This document shows, in pieces, positions 38,074-50,700 of a DNA stretch of 64,000 nt; within the stretch, counting starts at the first letter, position 1; each line of letters opens with the position of its first letter. The DNA is from Liolophura sinensis. Its lineage: Eukaryota; Mollusca; Polyplacophora; Chitonida; Chitonidae. The stretch covers positions 2,237,001 through 2,301,000 of the forward strand of contig NC_088305.1 of NCBI RefSeq assembly GCF_032854445.1, read 5' to 3'. A program made the translations under genes and the position numbers. The notes below the pieces were generated by a model that did not search any database, was not told where the DNA came from, and saw only the letters and a list, made by a program, of their open reading frames with translations.

Positions 38074-38791
38074 TCACGTGGCCTCGAACGGCTGATAAAG
38101 GTCATTTTCCACGAATATCACATCACTGTCTTTCCTCTCCTCCCTCTGGGTGGGAGAGGCATAGACTGGTTCTCCCCGTGCTTTGTCCACCCTCGAGTTA
38201 TTGCTGTCTCGTGCAGGACTTACACTGTCTCTTTCTTTTCTGACAACGCCTGCTGGATTTTTCGGTGGCACTTTCGGCGGCGGGCTGGGCGCCTTTTCCT
38301 GTCCGCCACACAAGTATCCAGACACTGCGTAAGGCCCGCTGTTGTTGCATGTACCCTTAGCTACATCTTTGTCCAGGGCCAACAACTGCCGACGAAGGAA
38401 TTCCCGGTAAGACAAAGGGACCTCTGGAGGAATTCTTTCGTCTAAGATTGACTGAATCTCGGCGTACGTCGCCGACACGGAGTCCAAGTTTTCGCGCTCG
38501 TCACGTGGTTTCGGCGCGGGTGGCGGAGACGAGATCTCGTCTGCCACGCGACTGTAGGTGTCGTTTAATCTGTACTTCTCAATTGACTCATAGGTCGGAT
38601 TGTTGGGTTCATCGTACCCCTCAGAACTGTCGCTCTCCGTCACGTATCCCGACGAGATGTCACGGTTTGGGTTGGTGGAAGATTTTTGTTCTTTCTGACC
38701 CTTCCCAGAATCCACCGAACACGCAGTGGTGCTTCCGGTTTTGCCCTCACTAAAAGAATTGTAGTCAGCTCCAGCCTTTGACCGCCTCCTC
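38074..38791 (-). CDS. Receptor exon: cytoplasmic tail with tyrosine and proline motifs (copy 2)
   Basis: Terminal coding exon of 239 codons plus TGA, open without interruption. It starts with the Arg-rich stop-transfer and is hydrophilic throughout. Motifs include YDEP (residues 439-442), YESI-x8-YSRV (447-462), YAEI (489-492), SPPPAPKP and PSPPPKVPPKNP (SH3-type), YASP (pYxxP type) and a terminal LYQPFEAT. The reading frame also runs upstream of the acceptor into the intron (to 38820), so an open frame alone would place the start wrongly; the phase match with the transmembrane exon fixes the boundary at 38791. Confidence 0.85.
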
Positions 38792-41700
38792 CTGCGTATA
38801 CAAAATATGTAATGACTCATTAAACCTGTTAAGTAAGGACGGACAACTTAATATATTGGTTACCTAGTCCTGCGCTAATTACTGGCCATCTTCCCCACAT
38901 GCAACGTACAGTTTGCCGTGCAATATTTGTTATGTTGCTATGGCCAACTTGCGCACCTGGCCGTGTGCCAGATGTGAAAAATTCTTGAATAAGTAACGAT
39001 TTCACAAAACGTTACAAACGTTCTCCTTACGTCCTTTGTGGTCAGCATCATTGTAAATCACCAGTTAACCAAACCATTGGCTGCACTACGTGTTGTAAAC
39101 TGCCTTGACTACGTTGAATTTACTAGAAGATCTCTACCAGTTTGTGTTTTACCCTTCCGGACAGGCATTTTGTGGATTGCACATATCATTGTATGTGGGA
39201 CATTGACAAACACACACGGTCTACGACGCTTGCTGGTATGTATATTTGAGCAGTTGAAGACCACTGGTCTTGCCTTCTTCACTAATTTGCCCAAGTATCA
39301 GTGGTTTATTCACAGCACTCGGCTTTCTTCACCGATTTTCATCGTACAAGTAAAACCTTCTTGAGTATAAACAACATTCACACAAATAAACAAACACAAT
39401 ATGTGAATCCTACCTCAAACAGAGAACGGCCACCCCAATGACCAGACAGACACTGAGAAGACCGCCAACAACTAATCCGATGAGCAAGCCTGAAAAGTGT
39501 AGACAATCAATACATGAGAATGCAAATGAAGCAAAGATTTATTTATTTGATTGCTGTTTTACGCCGTACTCAAGAATATTTCACTTATACGACGGCGGCA
39601 AGCACTATGGTGGAAGGAAACCGGACATAGCCCGGAGATAACCCATGACCATCCGCAGGTTGCAAGAAGACCTTCCCACGTACAACAAGAAAGGAGGGCA
39701 GCACGAACTGGACTCACAGCGATAGCATTGGTGGCAGACTCCTGGTTCATTGTGCCGCGCAAAGCAAAGATTTATTTATTTATTTATTTGATTGATGTTT
39801 TATGCCGTACTCAAGAATATTTCACTTATACGACGGCGGCCAGCATTATGATGGGAGGAAATCGGGTAGACCCCAAGGGAAACCCACGACGATCAGTAGG
39901 TTGCTGTCAGATCTACCCACGTATTGAAGCAAAAAAACTGTTTCCATATTAAAGACGTGCAGAATATTAAAGACCTGCAGAATATAGAGAGTAAAACCAG
40001 AGCAGCCACGTCAGTGTAGTAGCCGGCATAAGGTCACACGTAAACGGTGAAATACGGCTTCTCGTCAATTTACCTCTGTTAGGGTTTTATTCTATACTGT
40101 TCATGCAAATGCAATTAGGTAAAAAGTATGTAGGGAAACCAACTGCAATATATTATAATGTCACTGATCTCGAATTACTCAACATGCTGTATCATCATTA
40201 CATTTAATTTATAAACATATTGAAGCAATAGAATGGGACTTGTGGTCGCTTGCACAAACCGACCTCAGACTAAGCTGAGTGTAACTACCATGGCGACAAA
40301 TGCCCAGCCCCACCCCCAGTCCTGGACTCACCTATGTAATTGTCATAGTGCTCCACAACATCCACCCCCGCGCTGGGCTCTGGTGATGACATACCTAAAA
40401 TCACCAGCACAGAAATAAATCAGCATGCGTAGAATCTACCAAAAGTGGGTATTGAACATGGCTGATGATGAATCCATAGTAGTTTGTCAATTGAGTATCC
40501 ATAGTAGTTTGTCAACACTCATAGCACGAGAGTAACATTTCTAGTCGGCGGTAAGTATAAAATCAGTATGCACTTGTTTACATGATGGCGTTATTATCAA
40601 GTAAGATTCTGAACGCCGTTTACTATTTATTTATTATTGGTCTTTACGCCGTACTCAAGAAAATTTCACTTACACGAGGGTGGCCAGCATTATAGTGGGA
40701 GGAAACCGTTCAGAGCCCGGAGGAAACCCACGATCATCCGTAGGCTGCTGACAGACCTTCCCACGTACGGCCGGAGAGAAAGCCAGCATGAGCTGGACTT
40801 GAACCTGCAGCGACCGCTTTGATGAGAGGCTCCTGGGTCGCGCTAACCACCTCCGCGCAAATTACTTTGTAAATATTGGGGAGATTAGAGATTAGACATA
40901 CCCCATTTCTCCTAATTTTGGGACATCTGATCTGCTCGTTTTAGCCAGTATACATGTAACTGTAGCAGGAATATTCGATTTCTTTTTTCTCACATGGTTA
41001 GACCATATAATGAACGACATACTTATATCTTTACTTTTTCAAAAAAAGCTGGGAAAGAAATATAATATTCTGCTTTCAACACCACTAATATCTGTCCCAA
41101 GTATTACAGGGATTAGGGTATATTCGGTGGAAGGTCCGAAGGAAACATCTCAGCTAAATGTCCAAGAGTTCGTCATCTAAAGCCCGGTGAGCTCCATCAC
41201 TACATCAGCAAGATCGTAACAATAATACAAATATGTATCATCTACAGACAATTAAAAGAAAGAAGAAAGACACGTCTCCATCAATGCTTAGTTCTCGAAG
41301 ATTGTCACAAGGTCGCTGAATAGGCGTTCAACTCACCTGTCGGCATGGTAACCGTGACTGTTGTTGTTGTAAAGGGAGCCAGTTGAGTACGCAGCGGATT
41401 CTTCTGAGGTACGAAGTACCCAGGCAGTTTCTCGTGTGATTTCGGGACAGTGCACGGCCTCGTGAGGAATCCCGGGAGAATATCAGAGACTTCTTTTTCA
41501 GAAGGTATTACTACAAGCAAACCAGTGGAGGTTGACACAAGTTATTAAAGACGAAGAGCATAGAGAGTAAAAAAAAAAGTTACGACGATAATGTGATAGC
41601 TGACAATGGTCACACGTAAGCGGTGAAATACGGCCTCTTGTCAGTTTACCTCTGTCAGGGTTTTATTCAAACTGTTCATGTAAATAGATAAATAGTAGCA

Positions 41701-44700
41701 AAGCATAAAGAGTAGCAAAGTCCCTCGTTATATTAACAGATTAAGTAAGTTATATAAGTTTTACTCATTGAGTTTACTCTTCATAAGTTAAGTATTCATA
41801 AACTCTAGTTGTATTCAACAATCAAGTGAATAATTACTTTCAGGCAGCTATTTTACCCATTGATCTGCTTGACTCAGTTTGTTCACCAGGCTACAATGTG
41901 ATTCATGTTATAAATTAACTATTTGGGACATCAGAGCTCCTTTTTATGAAATATCTCGCTGACAAAACTATTCTCGCATTGTCAACGGTTGCATGTTATC
42001 GGGACTGTCCAGCTGATTTGTAGTGACCTTCACTCAGACAAACGTATTAGCGTGTATTGATACATGCATTTCTGTTCATCAGTGACTTCATGCACTGAAT
42101 ACTCTATTTGCACTGTACATAGAGCTATCAGCCGCTTGATTAATAAGGTTGCGTGTTCAAATCCAGCTCTCGCTTTTTCGACAGCGACTTCCAGGGCCTT
42201 TACATTACCATTATCATATAAGCAAAAAAAAAAAAATTAGTGCGGCATTCAACAACAATCAATAAACAAACTAGGCATACAGTTAACTCCCCTTACCTTG
42301 ATAAAACAGTAGAAGTCTTACTCCCTTCCCCGCTCCGCTAAGCTGACGTAGAGTTATCTCCGCTTCCATATGGCATCTGACCCGGAACTGTTTCACAGTG
42401 AGCAGGTCACCCCGGAAAACTTGAAACGACACGACGTCTCTCTGCTTGAACGGACAAGATGGCGCCGGAACGCTGGGGCTCACGCGCAAGAAATCCGGGG
42501 TGTCTCGGGGAGACCCCGTGAAGAAAGATTGCATCTCAAAGATAGTGAACTGCACATCTTGACCCCTGTCCAGAAACAGCTTCCACCAGCATGGCGTTTT
42601 GGAGTAGCGTTTAGGATACCCGGGACTGTATACGAATCCACGCGAGTCTGTTAGCCGATTGGCCCCCGTGCAAGCCTCGTCGTGGGCGTCGTCTGACGGC
42701 TCTACAAATTGTAAAACACGGGTTATATAGTAACGACAGCCTCGTTGCCTATTCTCTTCTGGGCTATATGTATACGACAGATTCATTGACTCTGATATTT
42801 GACTTTTGTTATATATTTATTAGAGAAACACGGTATAGATTAGTTGATACGTTGGCTTTGTGCCTTACTTTTTCCCCATCTTACCGCAGTGTAACCAAAA
42901 AATGCGGTGGTGTTGATTGCAATTTCTTAGGCGTCACTGGTCTAGACTTAGTCAGAATGCTGTGTTTCCATCATATTTCAAACACAATAATATTAAAACA
43001 ATACAAAGTCACCAGGTGCCGGGGGTGCATATTTCACCGCTAGAATCCTGGTTTATGCAGGAATACAGTATAATAAAGGACTGACTGACAGGTGTTTCAC
43101 AAAAGCTCTCCTCGGTCAGGAATTCATTTTCAGCAATATATTAACTGATGTTTATTTACAGGTTATTCCATCAGCTCTCTTTACCCTAGGATAACACTCA
43201 ACCATTTACAGAAAAAGTTAAAACTATGGCCTCCATCCCATGTTTAGACAGAAAAAGCTTCAGAGCTCCTGTTTCCGCGGTCCACTTCCTTGCTCAGTCT
43301 CCAAGGATGATTAAAGGCTACACTCAAAAAATTAATGTTGATTTTAACAGAACGTCTTATACCTGACTGATGCAAGAATGTATTCTGTTATTATAGCAAA
43401 ATAGTGTGTAAATATTCAACATAATATCCTACTAATCTAACAGAATCTTTATGATGAATTAATAGAATATATATGTTATGTTTAACAGAACAATCTGCAG
43501 CAATACCAAAATACATTCTAGCATCACTAAGGCATCAGACTTTGTGTTAAGGTTAACAGAATAATTTTTAAGTGTATAGGCCTACAATTACTTACTCTGA
43601 ATACACGTGAACACGACCGATACCGCTGGTGCTTTCAGGCAGACCTTCTGGAGCTTCTGTAACGCCAAGAGCCTGAGAGAGCATCGCTGACGTCCCGAAC
43701 ACTTGTTCAACACGTCCAGGTAGAGTTGGCCTGGGCAAGGGGCGTGTCTGCTGCTTTGACACGTGACGTTGGTCAACAGGATCATTTGACCTCGCGGACA
43801 CTGGAGATCGGAATGGGTAAAGTTGCAGGCGTTGACCTGACATTGTCGATCTCGTAGGGATAGGCCTGAAACTGCGATGGAATAACTGCGATAACTGTAT
43901 GTAAGAAAGATGAAATGTATTTTTTTTTGATTTGTTTTCTTTTTTTTTCACGTTCCAGCCAGGACGCAGCATTGTAACTGTATCAATGAGATATGACATT
44001 GGAACGTACATTCTGGTTGTCGCCTGGTATCAGGTTGTCTATTTTGACGCCTAGATTAATACTGACTGATTCATTGATTTTACTGATTGATGAGTGCATA
44101 ACGTCATATTCAAGAATTGTCCCTATATTCGACGGCGGCCAGTTATATCATAATATGGGCTGCACAAACCGAGTGTCCTAGGTACACCTACACCGCCGAT
44201 CTTTGACTAGTTTTCCGTGTATAACGCACAGATCTCCATCCCCATATTCGTGACGACAAGTGGCCTTCAACGAACCTAATACTAAGAAGCGCCGTCGAAA
44301 TGAATGTGCAAAAAGCTGTTGTGAGTTTCTTAGTGCTTTTAGGGCTTTCGATATCCATATTTCACGAAAAACAGTGCGATACAAGTCTCAAACACAAGCA
44401 GAAAATGTAAGCAGTGGAATTCATTGGTAAACAAAACTCAATTGCCATGATTTTCTCATTACCCTGGTGTTGTTGTTTTTTTTTTTTTTTTGGTTTTTTT
44501 TTTTTTCCGTCCCTTGTAGAGAAGAGATAAAACCTCACCAGAGAGCAGAAAGTCCGGATTAACGACTTTAGCACTCCACTCGGCAGGAATGTTAACTTCT
44601 ATGACAGGGGCAGCGCGGCCGTGAGAGAAAACTTCTGCAGCTGTTTCGGCTCGTCAGAAGTAGATTTGTAGATGAACGCTTAGCAAGTGGTTGCCAAATA

Positions 44701-47700
44701 CATTCACAGTCGTTACAATCTCAAACGAAGCCAACTCTGTGACCTCCAGCGGAGCCTTGTCTCCGATAGAAATACCAGCCATATTTCAAATTCAAGGGCA
44801 GTAACTCTTCATGATAAAATATAGCGATGAATGAATGTGAGTGCGTGCCTAGGTTTAACGTCGTACTTAACAATTTTTCAGTCATATGACGACGAAGAAA
44901 TCCTTAGAGTGCCTGTAATGTGCCTCCTTGATGCAGGACGGATTTCCACCGCTCTTTTATCTTGTGCTGCTTCACTGAGACGACTTAACGAAAGCAACCC
45001 GCCCGAGCCAACCAGTCGTCGCACTATCCCCTTCAAGCTGAGCGCCAAGCGAGGAAGTCACAACTTCCTCTTTTAAGGTCTTAGGTGTGACTCAACCCCG
45101 GATTGACTCTAGATCTACCGCTCTCGATGAATGAATGTTTTGCCGAGGATAATTGTATTTATTTTGGAGGTATCAATGTGCATACGTGCACAAAATTTTG
45201 GATGTAAACTATTTTTGCATGATTTCCAGTAAACATGTCCACAAACAAATATCGGGGAACAAAACACTTCTTTAAGCCTGTACATGCTCAAATCACCGTA
45301 ATGTCTTCTGAAAACATTTCAACACCAGGGCCAGTTTCACAAAGATCTCGTACAAGCACGATAATCGCACATATAGGACAATGTTACGGTAATAGTGACG
45401 TAGAAAATATCGTACGACAAATGTACGATGAAAATGTCGTACTCTTCTTCGTGGAACTTGGCCCAGACGTTTGGAATGAGACACGTCTTTTTAGCATGAT
45501 TGTGGAGATGTATAGTAGTTTGTTGTAGATATATTATAGTTGACAATTTTACCAGAAATAAACATGTCCAGGGAAACCAATGCACATGGGCAATATCCCC
45601 CCCCCCCCCCCGAAGCTCCGGTATTTCCTCCTGTAGTATATCAGTCGGATGGTCAACTAATAAGTCAGTAACATATGTAAGGTTTTCACAGTGAATTCCG
45701 TCTAAAGTTGCTACAGGTGGTTTGTCACGGGTTAAACTTTGTAGAGCGAGGCTGACTCCACCAGTAAGCCTAGTGAGCTGCCAATACAGCGGGGGTGCAG
45801 ACCACAAAAAACCTAACATTTCCACATTTTCGCAATTTCCTTTTTGCGGTTAACGTACGAGTATTATACTTCAAGTGACCTATAAAACAACACAAGTACA
45901 AGCGTCCTTGACAAGCACAAGTAAAAACAACACTTGCAACATTATCGGTTTCAGCAATTTATTTACAGCAAATTCTTCTCTAAAATATCGTTCAGTTTGT
46001 TTAGAATTTACACTGTGACGCGGCCATTGTTCTTCCCTGAAACTGAACGCCCTTGTAAAATACTGAGTAAAGCCTTAAAACAAAACTCGACGGCAAATAA
46101 GCTAAGCACGTTATGATGATCCTTGAAGCAGATCAGCCCAATGTTGTTTCAATCTCTACAGAGCTGATGCACTAAAACACCTTTTACGAGACAGCAGACA
46201 CGTCATTAGCGACACCATGTTTACACATCGTTGTACTGAAACCACAGTTCAAACACACCGGGTCCAGCTTCACAATGCAACGTACGACATTTTGTTTATC
46301 GTACATTTGTCTTATGATATACTGTATGTCGCTATTACCGTAACATTGCTCTATATGTGCAATTATCGTACATGTACGAGGTCTTTGTGAAACTGGCCCT
46401 GGTGTTGAAATGTTTTTGGAAGACATTACGGTGTTTTGAGCATGTACAGGCTTGAAGAAGTGTTTTGTTCCCCGGTATTTGTTTGTGGGCGTGTTTATTG
46501 GATATCATGTAAAAATGTCTTCTTGAAATTGGACCCTGTTGATGATCTAGCCAAGCACCCACTACCGTGACGTTGTAGGCATGTTGGCATGTTGCCAAGG
46601 CTCGCATATGTGACGGCCTGTCCAAATTGGACTCATCCAAACAAAGGGTGAAAACGTTACAGTCATAACTGTCGTCTGCTTCACTCAAAGTCTGTACAAC
46701 TCACACTCTGTACTCTATACGTGGAATAAGTGGAGAAGATATCAAGTTTAATGGAAAAGTACAGATCCTAGGTTAATTTGGAATTGCAACACATTAATAA
46801 CATTTGGTGAAATCCGGATGTGTTACGCTTTAGTTCCTTTCTTTCGGAATACATCTAAGGTATTTTATTACCTTACCTAAAATGAACTCATTTACCTTTG
46901 ATTTGCAGAGGAGATAACATAAATAGCGTGTGATTTTTTTTCCCAGAATATAGAGGTAACACGAAAATGCGAGCTTATGAGTGGGATTGCTTTCCGTGGT
47001 AAGTGCTCGAATACTATATACAACTACCAGTGACAGTTGGACATGCAGGTGAAAACGCGCGAAAAAATGCTTCTTCGGAGACCAGGACACATCACAGAGT
47101 GTTTCACATTACAACTCTCGAGGCTGTGCCTCTCCAATGAGAGTTACATATTTGCAACTTTGAGTCTCGTCAGAAATTCCAGACGTTTCATTATGTCGGG
47201 CAAAATGATGCTAACAAAGTAGCGTTTAATGGATCGGCGGTAGGTTGTGTATAATGGGAACGGTAACTGATGAGTTGTCTGTTGATGAATGCAGCCGGCG
47301 CCTAAACATCATCCATCTGTATAGTGATTATCAGGCAAAATTGGGGATAAGTGCCCCTGAGAGAGAGTCGAGGGGGGCCTACACGGGGCAAAGACAGCTG
47401 GAGTGAACTCACCAAATCCCTGTGCACACGGTGATTTACAGCGCTTCATTTACTACACACTGACAGTGGTGTATCTATCCCCAAATTTATGGGAACAACG
47501 TTCACTATTAGAACACCTGTTAAACCATACACATAAAAATGATGCGAAGTTCCGATGAAGGAGCTTGAAAACTTATTTGCAAATATGGCCTTTAGTGGGG
47601 TTTTTTTCTCGATATTTTTCTTTTCATGAGAAAAAGGTATTTGAAAATATTTTTTGTTTTTTTTTTGTTATTTGAGACCAGTAACTCTTGGAAAACGTCG

Positions 47701-50700
47701 TCTTTGCACAATAATTTTCTAAATAAGGATGTTATGCATGTCTAATAAATTTATTTGAATGTAATACGTAATGGTAGCTTGCAAGTTTGCAACATAGTGT
47801 TAGATTGCAACATTTGTAACATAAATAATGCGGATCACGACACCTAAACATGACATCACATTTTATGGTGTAAGACTACAAAGATTTCTAAGCATTCTAC
47901 AACGCGGTAAATTTCTAACCTGCGCATCAAAAGCGACATTCATTCACCAGCCCTCAGCCAAAATGGGCGTTCCGTGTCAGTCATTGCACCGTCGATTTTC
48001 ACATCAACTTTCAACACAAACCAAAGAACTTAGAAAGTATTTAAAAAAGTAAGAAGTTAGGACGGATTCACAACACTCACGAAAGTGTTCACCTAACTGC
48101 CCTAACTGTTCATGCTGCCCATTCTCCACCACTGCCAACACATTTTCCACAGTATTACAGATAAATATAAGGGTTCAGTTTTCAGAGTATAGCAGGAAAA
48201 GAATTAGGTATGACACAATACTCGTATTTGGTGGCAAATCATCCGGTCTTTGTGTAGAGATTTGCACTGTGCTAGTATTTTGTGACAAACCGTCCGGTCT
48301 TTGTGTAGAAGTCTACACAGTACTCGTATTTTGTGACAAACCGCCCGGTCTTTGTGTAGAGGTCTACACAGTACTCGTATTTTGTGACAAACCGTCCGGT
48401 CTTTGTGTAGAGGTCTACACAGTACTCGTATTTTGTGACAAACCGTCCGGTCTTTGTGTAGAAGTCTACACAGTACTCGTATTTTGTGACAAACCGTCCG
48501 GTCTTTGTGTAGAGGTCTACACAGTACTCGTATTTTGTGACAAACCGTCCGGTCTTTGTGTAGAAGTCTACACAGTACTCGTATTTTGTGACAAACCGTC
48601 CGGTCTTTGTGTAGAGGTCTACACAGTACTCGTATTTTGTGACAAACCGTCCGGTCTTTGTGTAGAGGTCTACACAGTACTCGTATTTTGTGACAAACCG
48701 TCCGGTCTTTGTGTAGAAGTCTACACAGTACTCGTATTTTGTCACAAACCGTCCGGTCTTTGTGTAGAAGTCTACACAGTACTTGTATTTGGTGACAAAC
48801 CGTCCGGTCTTTGTGTAGAGGTCTACACAGTACTCGTATTTTGTGACAAACCGTCCGGTCTTTGTGTAGAAGTCTACACAGTACTTGTATTTGGTGACAA
48901 CGTTGTGTAGAAGTCTGCCTGGGAGAAGCATAGGTTCCCAGCCTAAACCATAAACTGAAGAGCCTGTTGTAATGTACAGTGTAGATAAGTTTATAATACT
49001 ATACACTAGTATTCTTGGTATATTCTTTCCTTTGAATCGTCATATGTTTTCTTTGTATATAACGATATCTCTTTTTAGACAACAGAAACATTCAGTTGGG
49101 ATACTGCCTGCATGGGTAACGAGTTGGGGTGGGGTGGAGTGGAGGTGAGGCGCGCAGGGGGTGAGGAGGGGTGACCTTTCCCGGGAGCAGTTCTACTATT
49201 TCCTCCTTCCATTTACTTTTTGCCCAATGGCAAAGATCCAAGGGGGTTTTCTGTCGATCCGTTTTCCCACGCTCCCGAGAGAAAGCTGCCAGAAATACCC
49301 TACTCCTCGATCGTCAAGGGAATACGCCGAATAAGAGTGGGAGAGAGAGAAAGTGGGGAAAGAAGAAAAAAAAAACCGCCCCGGTATTTGGCGCTTGGTG
49401 CTCAGACGCTGGTACTATAGGAAAACATGGATCCAACCATTCATCCTTACAACTCACCCGTTTTACAGCCTGTCCAGTTCACGTAACGGCACAGGTCGTA
49501 TCCGTTACATCAGTGGCATGACAAATACGTGACTGTCTCGCGCTAATGTTCGCTTTTAACGCAAAACGGAAGATATACGAGTTGAGACAAGTTCGTGTGT
49601 CAGACTTGAAACGTTTCGACGGCTTAACGCCCCTACGTATGCTGCATGTACAAGCATTTGCTGAATATGTATGCCACATAGCCCGATAACCAAAAACAAA
49701 TATTACCCATAAATAACCAGAGGTTTGTGGATGCTTTAAATAATCTTCAGTTGTAATGCTGACAATTTGTAATCATTGTCAAAATACTAAACTTTCCATT
49801 CTGAAGAATGTCTGGACCAATTCCTGTTTACACGCCCATAAAGGATCACAATGTAGCAAATGGATTGAGGTTTAAATTGTAATTTACAAGGAAGTTAGTC
49901 TTTAGAACTGAATCAGCATTTTCATCTGATTTTTTTAGTTTGTCTGCGACAACTGTATATGGACATTTTTCTCTTTTACGAAACGCTTATGAATTGTTCA
50001 CACCATTGGTCTTTCAACATTCAACATCATTACAATTGTAAATAATTACTGGGGAACATAAGCTACTTTTACAAAATTCACGGTTGAACTTTTAGCATTG
50101 ATTACAGGCGAACACGTAAGCGACTTAAGTTACACATCCCATCGCTCAACATTGGATATCTAACGACAGTAAATACATAGTGAACGTAAAAGCTACTTTT
50201 ATATCTTACACGTTGATTTATCAACACTTAATATCTAACGACAGTAAATAATTAGCGAACAAAGAAGTACTTAACTTTACCGAAACAGATAAGCTTCTGA
50301 AGCTGGTGTGTTTAATTTACAAATTTGGAAGTCCTCACTGGCTCATCTATTTAAACCGCTTTCGTCTTAGTGCGTTCAAGCGCTTCAACCCTGCTCCAGA
50401 ATAAATACATAACACAGAAATCCAAATTTATTTTACGTAACCGGTCCATACACCCATTCGCTCGGCACATTTGTAAACCGTTAAGGAATGCTGTTTACAA
50501 GTGCAGTTTATTTTCCCGTATAGCAGTATACAATATCTCTCCATCCGAAATCAATTAGTGCCCTGTTTTATTTCCCGAGGCCTTTTGCCCTCGTCTAATA
50601 AAGAACCGCTGGTTTCAGTTTCACTATCAACACATTACGTATCCCCAGGCAGAGCAGTCATATTATGTGTTCATGGACAGGAATCTTACAGTTGCGCTAA

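Larger units (their letters stand above)
24754..47636. repeat. Copy 2 of the ~22.9 kb direct repeat
   Basis: Second copy of 1-22558. Unlike copy 1 it continues without a gap on both sides: left into 22759-24753 and right into 47637 onward. The receptor reading frames are intact here. It is 325 bp longer overall, mainly from a SINE at 39535-39767 and a 101-bp segment near 33445-33545 that copy 1 lacks. Confidence 0.95.

Noticed and set aside
24754-47636. True segmental tandem duplication as the preferred reading
   Set aside because: Not excluded, but the gap position, the non-matching sequence after each copy, homopolymer indels and SINE/microsatellite differences fit unmerged alleles better.
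48269-49006. Open frames of 213 (+) and 244 (-) codons
   Set aside because: Both lie in the 51-bp minisatellite and exist because 51 is divisible by three; the same span is open on both strands with near-identical repeats and no splice or start support.
49171-49521. 116-codon + strand frame
   Set aside because: Low-complexity Lys run and purine-rich sequence, no recognisable domain or splice context.
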